Source: Acidocella sp. 35-58-6 (GTDB taxonomy: Bacteria; Pseudomonadota; Alphaproteobacteria; Acetobacterales; Acetobacteraceae). From it: a stretch of 5,151 bases of DNA. The position numbers were made by a program, and so were the translations under genes. Of this stretch, positions 1-5,151 are shown piece by piece; position 1 is the first letter of the stretch, and the number at the start of each line of letters is the position of its first letter. Location of the stretch: positions 1 through 5,151 of the forward strand of contig NCFD01000129.1 of NCBI GenBank assembly GCA_002281005.1. The letters are read 5' to 3'. Below the pieces are notes generated by a model. It saw nothing but the letters and a program-made list of their open reading frames with translations, ran no database searches and was not told the DNA's origin.

Positions 1-534
1 CAGCGAGGCCAGTGGCTCCGCACCGTGGCCAAACCGGCGTGCAGCCTCGCCACCCAACTGGCGCTCCATAATTACCCGCGCAATTTTCCAAAGATAAAAT
101 GACGGGATGACAATATTGCGGGCGGTTTTGATCGCCAGCGTAACTTCGTGAATCACCGGCACGTTACCGCCGTGGCCGTTCAGGACCACAATCCGGGTAA
201 AGCCTTGTGCGATCAGCCCGCCCAGTAAATCCTCCAACACCATCTTAAAACTGGCCGGGGCGAGCGCCATCGCGCCGGGGCTAGAGGCAAAATAATCTGC
301 CACGCCAAAGGGTAATGCGGGCGCCACCAGCGCGGTGACCCCCTGTTTCGCCACACTCTCGGCAATTTGACCGGCCAGCATATCTGCCAGCAGAAAATCC
401 CCCATCGGCAAGTGCGGGCCGTGGTCCTCGTGGCTGCCAAGGGGTAACAGAATGATTGGATTGGTTTTTTTTAAATTCACCCAGGTTGTTGCCGAAACAT
501 TGGCGAGCCGGAGACTCTTGGAATCACTATTCAT
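1..534 (-). CDS. Creatininase-family amidohydrolase, 3' end cut by the window edge
   Basis: Reading the minus strand from ATG at 534 gives 178 uninterrupted codons to position 1 with no stop, so the C-terminus lies outside the window (family members are usually about 240-270 residues). Family signatures seen: GSHEDHGPHLPMGD (residues 33-46), NGHGGN (119-124) and GHGAEPLAS (169-177), the last matching the usual GHAGExxTS motif. By family analogy Glu36, His38, Asp46, His121 and Glu173 would bind the divalent metals. The family hydrolyses cyclic or linear amides (creatinine, formamide intermediates of flavin/F420 synthesis, the mycofactocin peptide), so the exact substrate cannot be read here. 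NGHGGN differs from true creatininase, which I recall as having a Glu in this motif, so creatininase activity itself is unlikely. No signal peptide is seen, so it is probably cytoplasmic. It is divergent from manC and no strong Shine-Dalgarno precedes the ATG. The family call is secure; the substrate is unknown. Confidence 0.93.
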   Translation of the reverse strand, partial: MNSDSKSLRLANVSATTWVNLKKTNPIILLPLGSHEDHGPHLPMGDFLLADMLAGQIAESVAKQGVTALVAPALPFGVADYFASSPGAMALAPASFKMVLEDLLGGLIAQGFTRIVVLNGHGGNVPVIHEVTLAIKTARNIVIPSFYLWKIARVIMERQLGGEAARRFGHGAEPLASL

Positions 535-628
535 ACCGATAGCCTACACACGCTCCGCTTGAGTGGACAAGTTTGCAACCCGAAGCCTAAATTATCGCAA
601 TCTCAATCTGTTAGGTAGCAAACATCTC
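535..628. promoter_or_regulatory. Divergent intergenic region with weak candidate promoters for both flanking genes
   Basis: This is the only space from which both the creatininase-like gene and manC can be transcribed locally. On the plus strand TGGACA (564-569) and TAAATT (588-593) are separated by 18 bp and would place a transcript start near 600, ahead of the ATG at 629. On the minus strand GATAAT (complement of 591-596) is a good -10 match, with TTGCTA (complement of 616-621) 19 bp upstream. The two -10 candidates overlap, so the promoters would compete. All matches are by eye to the sigma-70 consensus and could be chance. No operator palindrome or riboswitch fold stands out. Confidence 0.3.
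611..618 (+). promoter_or_regulatory. Possible ribosome binding site for manC at ATG 629
   Basis: TTAGGTAG contains a short AGG/TAGGT match to the anti-Shine-Dalgarno, 10 bases before ATG 629. GTG 563 has no comparable purine-rich stretch at normal distance. The match is weak, and the choice of 629 rests mainly on the N-terminus expected for the family. Confidence 0.4.
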
Positions 629-2062
629 ATGCCAGGATTTCACGCCAACAAAATCGTTCCCGTGATTCTCTCTGGTGGCTCAGGCACCCGGCTATGGCCA
701 GTGTCTCGCAAAAGCTTCCCCAAACAATTCTGGCCGTTGATCTCTGAGCGAACCATGCTGGCAGAGACCGCACTCCGCGCCGTGGGGCCAAAGTTCAACC
801 CACCGATTGTGGTCACCAACCAGGAGCACCGCTTTGTCGTCGCTGAACAGTTGCGTGAAGCCGGCCTGAAAAATCCGCAAATTTTATTAGAGCCGGTGGG
901 CCGCAACAGCGCCCCCGCCATCGCCGCCGCTGCGTTGCTGGTGGCCGAGACCAGCCCGCAGTCGGTGCTGTGGATCATGGCGGCGGATGCCGCGATTGCC
1001 GATACGACTGCATTGGCCAAAGCCATTGAACACGGTGCCGCCGCCGCTGCCGCCGGGCACTTCGTGACCTTCGGCATGCAACCGACCGCACCGGAGACCG
1101 GCTATGGATACATCGTGAAGGGGGCCGCATTGGACAAGCTGCCCGGCGTGTTCCGGCTTGACCACTTCATTGAAAAACCAAACGCCGCACGGGCTGCTGA
1201 ACTGATCGAATGCAGTGAGAACCTCTGGAACTCCGGCATGTTCATGTTCACCGCCGAGATGATTTTAGATGAGCTGAAACTTTATGCGCCGGAAGTATTG
1301 CAGGCGGTGCGCGAGGCCATGGCTCACCGCACCGGCGATCTGGATTTCATCCGGCTCGGAAATGACGCTTTTGCATCTTCGCCCGATATCAGTATCGACT
1401 ACGCGATCGCTGAGAAAACCGAAAAAGCTGTCGTGGTGCCGGCCAGCATTGGCTGGTCGGATGTCGGCTCCTGGACCGCGCTGCAGGAAATCTCACCCAA
1501 GGACGCCAATGGCAATGTGGCGATGGGCGAGGTTTTCCTTGAAGATTCCCATAATAATTACGCCCGCAGCGATGGCATCGTCACCGCGCTGCTGGGGGTG
1601 CAGGACATGGTAGTGGTCACCACCCAGGACGCCGTGCTGGTGGCCCATAAGGACCACACGCAGGATGTGAAAAAAATCGTCGAGCGCTTAAAAAAAGCCA
1701 AACGCCCTGAGGCCGACACCCACAACCGCGCCTACCGCCCCTGGGGATTTTATGAGAGCCTGATCCAAGGTGACCGCTTCCAGGTGAAACGCATCGTGGT
1801 GTGGCCTGGGCAGAAGCTATCCTTGCAAAAACATTTCCACCGCGCCGAGCATTGGGTGGTGGTGGCCGGTGTGGCGCTGGTCACATGCGATGCTGAACAC
1901 CGCACCGTGCATGAAAATGAGAGCATCTATCTGCCGCTCGGTTCAGTACACCGGATGGAAAACCCCGGCAAAATCCCCCTGACCGTGATCGAGGTGCAAT
2001 CTGGCCCCTATCTCGGTGAGGATGATATTGTCCGCTTTGAGGACACCTACGGGCGCAATTAA
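629..2062 (+). CDS. manC: Bifunctional mannose-1-phosphate guanylyltransferase / mannose-6-phosphate isomerase (type II)
   Basis: It makes GDP-mannose from mannose-1-phosphate and GTP; its second domain interconverts fructose-6-phosphate and mannose-6-phosphate. The protein is cytoplasmic and feeds exopolysaccharide, LPS or other mannose/fucose-containing glycans. At 477 residues it is full length for the fused family. The N-terminal nucleotidyltransferase domain carries GGSGTRLWP (16-24) followed by SRKSFPKQF, and FIEKP (180-184), whose Lys lies in the sugar-phosphate site. The C-terminal cupin domain starts near RPWGFYES (about 370) and has HFHRAEHW (402-409), PLGSVHRMENPGKIPL and the family-typical end GEDDIVRFEDTYGR. 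The frame is also open from GTG at 563, but ATG 629 is preferred: family proteins begin only a few residues before the IVPVILSGG strand, AGG lies at 613-615, and the best promoter candidate overlaps the GTG. A run of six alanines is encoded by GCC/GCT repeats near 1036-1053. The synonym algA/xanB-type also applies. It ends tail to tail on bolA. Confidence 0.96.
   Translation: MPGFHANKIVPVILSGGSGTRLWPVSRKSFPKQFWPLISERTMLAETALRAVGPKFNPPIVVTNQEHRFVVAEQLREAGLKNPQILLEPVGRNSAPAIAAAALLVAETSPQSVLWIMAADAAIADTTALAKAIEHGAAAAAAGHFVTFGMQPTAPETGYGYIVKGAALDKLPGVFRLDHFIEKPNAARAAELIECSENLWNSGMFMFTAEMILDELKLYAPEVLQAVREAMAHRTGDLDFIRLGNDAFASSPDISIDYAIAEKTEKAVVVPASIGWSDVGSWTALQEISPKDANGNVAMGEVFLEDSHNNYARSDGIVTALLGVQDMVVVTTQDAVLVAHKDHTQDVKKIVERLKKAKRPEADTHNRAYRPWGFYESLIQGDRFQVKRIVVWPGQKLSLQKHFHRAEHWVVVAGVALVTCDAEHRTVHENESIYLPLGSVHRMENPGKIPLTVIEVQSGPYLGEDDIVRFEDTYGRN
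2059..2062. other. Overlapping stop codons of the convergent manC and bolA genes
   Basis: The palindrome TTAA supplies TAA (2060-2062) to manC on the plus strand and TAA (complement of 2059-2061) to bolA on the minus strand. There is no intergenic space between the genes. I see no GC-rich hairpin plus T-run on either side, so any transcription end would lie inside the opposite gene or depend on Rho. Confidence 0.95.
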
Positions 2063-2352
2063 ACCTGCAGCTTAACCTCATCGGGCGTGCTCAGCTTCAA
2101 GGATAGCGCGTGCAGGCCGGTTTTGAACTCCGCATCAAGTGCAGCATTCACCGCGCGTGAGCGCTCCAGCCGGGATTTGCCGGCAAACGCCGCCGCCACC
2201 ATCGTCACTTTATAGTGCGTCTCACCACCCTGCGGGGCGTTTGTGCGATGCGAATGGCTGGCATGCTTGCCGCTGTCATCAACAATCTCCAACTGCACCG
2301 GCTGAAACGATGCAGTCAGGGTCTCAAACATCCGTTCATAGCGCGTCGTCAT
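2059..2352 (-). CDS. bolA: BolA family protein (iron-sulfur / monothiol glutaredoxin partner type)
   Basis: The 97-residue product covers the whole single-domain BolA fold: LEIVDDSGKHASHSH (21-35), the core GETHYKVTMV (43-52), AFAGKSRLERSRAVNAAL (55-72) and HALSLKLSTPDE (81-92). BolA proteins partner monothiol glutaredoxins in handling [2Fe-2S] clusters, and some also act as transcription regulators in the cytoplasm. The frame is open 12 codons further to ATG 2388; ATG 2352 (MTTRYERMFETL) is preferred because it matches the usual N-terminal helix, but 2388 remains possible. Odd: residue 65 is Ser (TCA, complement of 2158-2160) in ERSR, where the family typically has the RHR histidine implicated in cluster binding. 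Histidines at 30, 33 and 35 remain in the variable loop. The gene converges on manC, sharing TTAA, and diverges from the J-protein gene. The family call is firm; iron-sulfur function is inferred from the family. Confidence 0.93.
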   Translation of the reverse strand: MTTRYERMFETLTASFQPVQLEIVDDSGKHASHSHRTNAPQGGETHYKVTMVAAAFAGKSRLERSRAVNAALDAEFKTGLHALSLKLSTPDEVKLQV

Positions 2353-2415
2353 ATTTACTTCATCCCAGCCGGTCAAAACAGTTGCCATTCATGGCGATCA
2401 GCGCACATTAGGACC
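2353..2415. promoter_or_regulatory. Very short divergent gap between bolA and the J-protein/cobST operon
   Basis: Only 63 bp separate the preferred starts (27 bp if bolA begins at 2388). Promoters for one or both transcripts must therefore sit here or inside the opposite gene. No convincing -35/-10 pair was found on either strand, and the space is far too small for a cobalamin riboswitch, which needs roughly 200 nt. The region is classed as regulatory only because of its divergent position. Confidence 0.3.
2408..2413 (+). promoter_or_regulatory. Candidate Shine-Dalgarno unusually close to the J-protein ATG
   Basis: TTAGGA is the only SD-like hexamer before ATG 2416, but it leaves just two bases of spacer instead of the usual five to nine. 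Initiation may be weak, or the start may be somewhat different. No alternative in-frame ATG lies immediately nearby, and the protein N-terminus at 2416 fits the family. Confidence 0.4.
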
Positions 2416-3000
2416 ATGAACGCCACACGACGCAAGCCACGCGCCTACGCCCCCGACCCTGATGCCCCGCATCAGCGTTGCGATGCTGTGGGCTGCGAAA
2501 GCCAGGGCGAGTACCGGGCGCCAAAGTCGCGCTCGGAATCTCGTGAGTTTCATTGGTTTTGCCTCGACCATGTGCGCGAATTCAACGCTGCCTGGGATTA
2601 TTATAAGGGCATGTCCCCCGGCGAGATCGAGGCGCAGTTGCGGGCTGATACCGCTTGGCAGCGCCCGAGTTGGCCGCTGGGACGGCTGGGCCAGACCGCC
2701 CGGCTGGATAACACCCTGGAGGAGGAGCTGCATGCCTTCACCTTCGGCGCCCGCCACAGCCCACCGCCGCCGAGTACCCCGCCCGACTTGCGCGAGGCTT
2801 TGAGCGTGCTTGGCCTAACCTGGCCGGTTTCGTTGGCGGCGGTGAAAACCAAATACAAGCAGCTTGCCAAGCGCCATCACCCGGATGCCAATGGCGGCGA
2901 CAAAGGCTCGGAAGAGCGCCTGAAATCGATCAACCTTGCCTATGCCACCCTTCGTGGCAAACTACCCGCACACCAGCCCGCCCGCAGTGCCGCGGAATAA
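2416..3000 (+). CDS. J-domain (DnaJ-like) protein with N-terminal Cys/His motif, upstream of cobS
   Basis: The product is 194 residues. The C-terminal J domain spans about 125-185 and contains VKTKYKQLAKRHHPDANGGD, with the HPD motif at 155-157 that stimulates the ATPase of DnaK/Hsp70; after it comes SEERLKSINLAYATL. It lacks the Gly/Phe region and the zinc-finger and substrate domains of DnaJ proper, so it is a class C J-protein, probably with a specific client. The N-terminal half has CDAVGC (22-27) and CLDH (49-52), a CX4C-x21-CX2H arrangement that could bind zinc, then a conserved-looking block around FNAAWDYYKGMSPGEIEAQLR. A proline-rich linker (PPPPSTPP) precedes the J domain. ATG 2416 is chosen over the in-frame ATG at 2215 because the extension runs antisense through bolA and has no family resemblance. 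It is followed 42 bp later by cobS, so co-transcription is likely. A role with cobaltochelatase is inferred from position only. Confidence 0.9.
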   Translation: MNATRRKPRAYAPDPDAPHQRCDAVGCESQGEYRAPKSRSESREFHWFCLDHVREFNAAWDYYKGMSPGEIEAQLRADTAWQRPSWPLGRLGQTARLDNTLEEELHAFTFGARHSPPPPSTPPDLREALSVLGLTWPVSLAAVKTKYKQLAKRHHPDANGGDKGSEERLKSINLAYATLRGKLPAHQPARSAAE

Positions 3001-3042
3001 AATTAGCCTCGTTACGACCCAACCAGTAGGACCGATTTTCTG

Positions 3043-4059
3043 ATGAATAATATTGCCGCGATCACCGAAACCCGGATGACCCCGACCTCGGCGATCAGCC
3101 TGCCTGATATCACACTCAGCGCCCGCGCGGTGTTTGGGATTGACTCCGACATCGAGGTCCCAGCTTTTTCCGTCCGCACCGAGCATGTGCCCGAAGTCGA
3201 TGAGGCCTATCAGTTTGACCGCGATACCACGCTCGCCATTCTGGCGGGTTTCGCCTTCAATCGCCGCGTCATGGTGCAGGGCTATCATGGCACCGGCAAA
3301 TCCACCCATATCGAGCAAATCGCTGCCCGGCTGAACTGGCCCTGTATCCGCGTGAATTTGGACAGCCACATCAGCCGGATCGATCTAATCGGCAAGGATG
3401 CCATTGTGCTGAAGGACGGCAAGCAGGTGACGGAATTCCGCGAGGGCATCCTACCCTGGGCGCTGCAACACCCCTGCGCCCTGGTGTTCGACGAATATGA
3501 CGCCGGCCGCCCGGACGTGATGTTCGTGATCCAGCGGGTGCTGGAGGTTGAGGGCAAACTCACCTTGCTAGACCAGAACCGCGTAATCCGCCCGCACCCA
3601 GCCTTCAGGTTGTTCGCCACCGCCAACACGGTGGGGTTGGGCGACACCACCGGGCTTTACCATGGCACCCAGCAGATCAACCAAGGCCAGATGGACCGTT
3701 GGAACATCGTCGCCACGCTGAACTACCTGCCGCACGCGCAGGAAGTCGCCATCATCATGGCCAAGCTCGGCGTGGATGCGGCCGATACCGTGATGAAAAA
3801 ACGCATGGAGAGCATGGTGGCTTTGGCGGAACTCACCCGTGCCGGGTTTATCGCGGGCGATATTTCCACCGTTATGTCGCCGCGCACCGTCATCACCTGG
3901 GCGGAAAACACCAAAATCTTCGGCGATGTCGGGTTCGCCTTCCGGCTGACCTTCCTGAATAAATGCGATGAGGCGGAACGCGGCACGGTGGCGGAATATT
4001 ACCAGCGCTGCTTCAACGAGGAGATCTCAACCAGCTTGATGACCCGCAAAACCGCCTGA
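3043..4059 (+). CDS. cobS: Aerobic cobaltochelatase AAA+ subunit CobS
   Basis: CobS is the ATPase of the CobN-CobS-CobT complex, which inserts Co(II) into hydrogenobyrinic acid a,c-diamide to give cob(II)yrinic acid a,c-diamide in the cytoplasm. It is analogous to BchI of magnesium chelatase. The 338-residue product is close to the usual length of about 330. It shows the N-terminal block [13 protein letters not shown], Walker [10 protein letters not shown] (80-88, Lys86), Walker B LVFDEYD (147-153), sensor-1-like ATANT (192-196) and SPRT (279-282, Arg281) in the region preceding TWAEN. Much of the sequence matches remembered CobS of Pseudomonas denitrificans/Sinorhizobium. ATG 3043 has AGTAGGA (3025-3031) 11 bases upstream; ATG 3076 (MTPTSAIS) is a possible shorter start that would also retain the family N-terminus. 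It is 42 bp after the J-protein and 2 bp before cobT, so it is clearly one operon. All catalytic motifs are intact. Confidence 0.98.
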   Translation: MNNIAAITETRMTPTSAISLPDITLSARAVFGIDSDIEVPAFSVRTEHVPEVDEAYQFDRDTTLAILAGFAFNRRVMVQGYHGTGKSTHIEQIAARLNWPCIRVNLDSHISRIDLIGKDAIVLKDGKQVTEFREGILPWALQHPCALVFDEYDAGRPDVMFVIQRVLEVEGKLTLLDQNRVIRPHPAFRLFATANTVGLGDTTGLYHGTQQINQGQMDRWNIVATLNYLPHAQEVAIIMAKLGVDAADTVMKKRMESMVALAELTRAGFIAGDISTVMSPRTVITWAENTKIFGDVGFAFRLTFLNKCDEAERGTVAEYYQRCFNEEISTSLMTRKTA

Positions 4060-4061
4060 CC

Positions 4062-5151
4062 ATGAGCGGTAACAACAACGACCAAGGCCGCTCGGAGGAA
4101 TTCAAGCGGGCCACGGCTGGTGCACTTAGGGCCATCGCGCAGGTGAACGAGGTGCAGGTCGCCTATCAGCCAGGCCCGGCGGGGCTGGCCGGCAAACGCG
4201 CCCGCCTGCCTGCGCCTTCGCGAGCACTTCCCGCCAATGAGATGGCCAAACTGCGCGGCGCCGCAGATTCCCTGGCATTACGGCTGCGCCACCACAATGA
4301 TACCATCCACAACGCCCGTGCCCCTGCTACCCGTGAAGCCCGCGAAGCCTATGATGCGCTGGAACAGGCACGGGTTGAGATTGTCGGTGCCGAGCATATG
4401 GCCGGGGTTTCAGCCAATCTGCGCGGCAAATTGCAGGAGGAATGCGCTGCCGACGGGCTGGACCGCATGACCCGGCGCGAGCAGTTACCGCTGGTGACCG
4501 CGCTCTCGCTACTGATCCGCGACAAAATGGACGCGGCCTCAGTGCCGGACTCCGCCAAACAGATTCTCAATTTATGGCGTGATACGCTGGGCGATGCCGC
4601 CGAGAGCGCCCTCAATGAAATGGCCTCGGCTAAGGCCGACCAGTCACACTACACTAGCGCTGCCCGCAAACTACTTGCCGCCCTGGATTTAGCTGAGGGC
4701 GAATCAGACGCTGAGGATGGTGAGGAATCACAGGATGGCGAGGACGGCGGCGATAATACCTCGCAGCAGGATAATTCGCAGGACGGCGAAGGCCAGACCG
4801 AGGCGCAGGACGAGAACATGCTGGCCGCCGCCCCCGAGATGAGCGAGGGGCAGACCGCCGAACAAGATGCCGAGGACGATACCGAGGGCCAGGATTTCGC
4901 CGCCGAGGCCGACGACGCCCCCGCCGGTCCGCAGCAACGCCGTGCCCCCGCGCAGGGTGACAGCCACACCAGCTACCGCGCCTTCACCCGCGCCCATGAC
5001 GAAGAAATTGACGCGGATGAATTATGCGACCCGGAGGAATTAAGCCGGTTGCGTCAGCAACTCGACCAACAGCTTCAGCACATGCACGCTGTGGTGGCCA
5101 AGCTAGCCAACCGCCTGCAACGCCGCCTGCTGGCGCAACAGACCCGCGCCT
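4062..5151 (+). CDS. cobT: Cobaltochelatase subunit CobT, 3' end cut by the window edge
   Basis: CobT forms the chaperone-like CobS-CobT complex that drives CobN, as BchD does with BchI. The window holds 363 codons without a stop; family members run to roughly 600-640 residues, so the C-terminal VWA domain with its metal-ion-dependent adhesion site is outside. Seen: an N-terminal domain (about 10-205) with [22 protein letters not shown] and [20 protein letters not shown]; an acidic linker (about 213-288) rich in Asp/Glu and lacking Lys/Arg; then [19 protein letters not shown] and [14 protein letters not shown], the block that normally stands just before the VWA domain. ATG 4062 lies two bases after the cobS TGA with no clear Shine-Dalgarno, which suggests translational coupling. 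The N-terminal alignment and this spacing both support the start. No frameshift or premature stop is visible. Confidence 0.97.
   Translation, partial: MSGNNNDQGRSEEFKRATAGALRAIAQVNEVQVAYQPGPAGLAGKRARLPAPSRALPANEMAKLRGAADSLALRLRHHNDTIHNARAPATREAREAYDALEQARVEIVGAEHMAGVSANLRGKLQEECAADGLDRMTRREQLPLVTALSLLIRDKMDAASVPDSAKQILNLWRDTLGDAAESALNEMASAKADQSHYTSAARKLLAALDLAEGESDAEDGEESQDGEDGGDNTSQQDNSQDGEGQTEAQDENMLAAAPEMSEGQTAEQDAEDDTEGQDFAAEADDAPAGPQQRRAPAQGDSHTSYRAFTRAHDEEIDADELCDPEELSRLRQQLDQQLQHMHAVVAKLANRLQRRLLAQQTRA
4698..4925 (+). repeat. Acidic low-complexity linker within CobT
   Basis: About 76 codons encode roughly 29 Asp/Glu residues together with Gly, Gln, Ser and Ala, and no Lys or Arg. The DNA is built of GA-rich codons (GAG, GAC, GAT, GGC, CAG), which also keeps minus-strand frames open here; those frames are not genes. 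Comparable acidic, disordered linkers join the N-terminal and VWA domains of CobT and BchD proteins. Confidence 0.85.

Noticed and set aside
213..440. A 75-residue Trp/Arg-rich minus-strand frame
   Set aside because: It is a wrong-frame reading of the creatininase-like gene, whose own frame shows clear family motifs.
598..609. Tandem CAATCT-CAATCT direct repeat upstream of manC
   Set aside because: Two copies of six bases are within chance expectation, and no regulator motif is recognised.
1036..1053. GCC/GCT trinucleotide run in manC
   Set aside because: It encodes a short poly-alanine stretch in a helix, is common in GC-rich genomes, and keeps the frame.
640..1165. Minus-strand open frames inside manC
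   Set aside because: They are antisense shadows of conserved ManC coding sequence in GC-rich DNA, with no recognisable domain.
2348..2376. Minus-strand TTGACC and TATGAC with 17 bp spacing, a promoter-like pair for bolA
   Set aside because: The -10 element overlaps the chosen start codon at 2352, so its transcript would lack the first helix of BolA. It is probably chance.
2215..2415. N-terminal extension of the J-protein gene to ATG 2215
   Set aside because: The extra 67 codons run antisense through bolA and resemble nothing in the family; ATG 2416 fits the usual N-terminus.
4649..4997. Two overlapping minus-strand open frames across the CobT acidic region
   Set aside because: They lie antisense to an unmistakable CobT; the proteins are low-complexity Ser/Ala/Cys or Gly/Leu runs produced by the reverse complement of GA-rich codons.

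Overview
This window (about 60% GC by eye) looks like chromosomal DNA from an alphaproteobacterium. The CobS, CobT and J-domain protein sequences are of alphaproteobacterial type. An Acetobacteraceae or other Rhodospirillales-like host is my best guess, but it rests on remembered family resemblance and not on a search. I see no insertion sequences, tRNA or rRNA genes, CRISPR arrays, phage genes or abrupt composition changes. The content is ordinary, well-conserved housekeeping and biosynthetic genes.

Layout. Positions 1-534 (minus strand) hold the N-terminal 178 residues of a creatininase-family amidohydrolase cut by the left window edge. A divergent intergenic region of about 95 bp (535-628) follows. 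Then comes a plus-strand bifunctional mannose-1-phosphate guanylyltransferase / mannose-6-phosphate isomerase (629-2062). It meets, tail to tail, a minus-strand BolA-family gene (2059-2352); the two stop codons share the tetranucleotide TTAA. After a very short divergent gap a plus-strand operon begins: a small J-domain protein (2416-3000), cobS (3043-4059) and cobT (4062 to beyond the right edge). The last two encode the AAA+ and VWA-type subunits of the aerobic cobaltochelatase.

How the genes work together. CobS and CobT, with a large CobN subunit not in this window, insert cobalt into hydrogenobyrinic acid a,c-diamide in aerobic cobalamin synthesis. The J-protein is in the same transcription direction directly upstream, and bolA is divergent from it. 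From memory, bolA / J-protein / cobS / cobT is a recurring alphaproteobacterial arrangement. This makes the J-protein a candidate partner or assembly factor of the chelatase, which is an inference. ManC supplies GDP-mannose for surface polysaccharides and has no evident link to cobalamin; nor does the creatininase-like enzyme.

The points most worth a second look are: the BolA protein has Ser where the family usually has its near-invariant cluster-ligand His; the J-protein carries a possible zinc site (CX4C...CX2H) in front of a C-terminal J domain; and the stop codons of manC and bolA overlap with no terminator between them. I found no convincing undescribed system.
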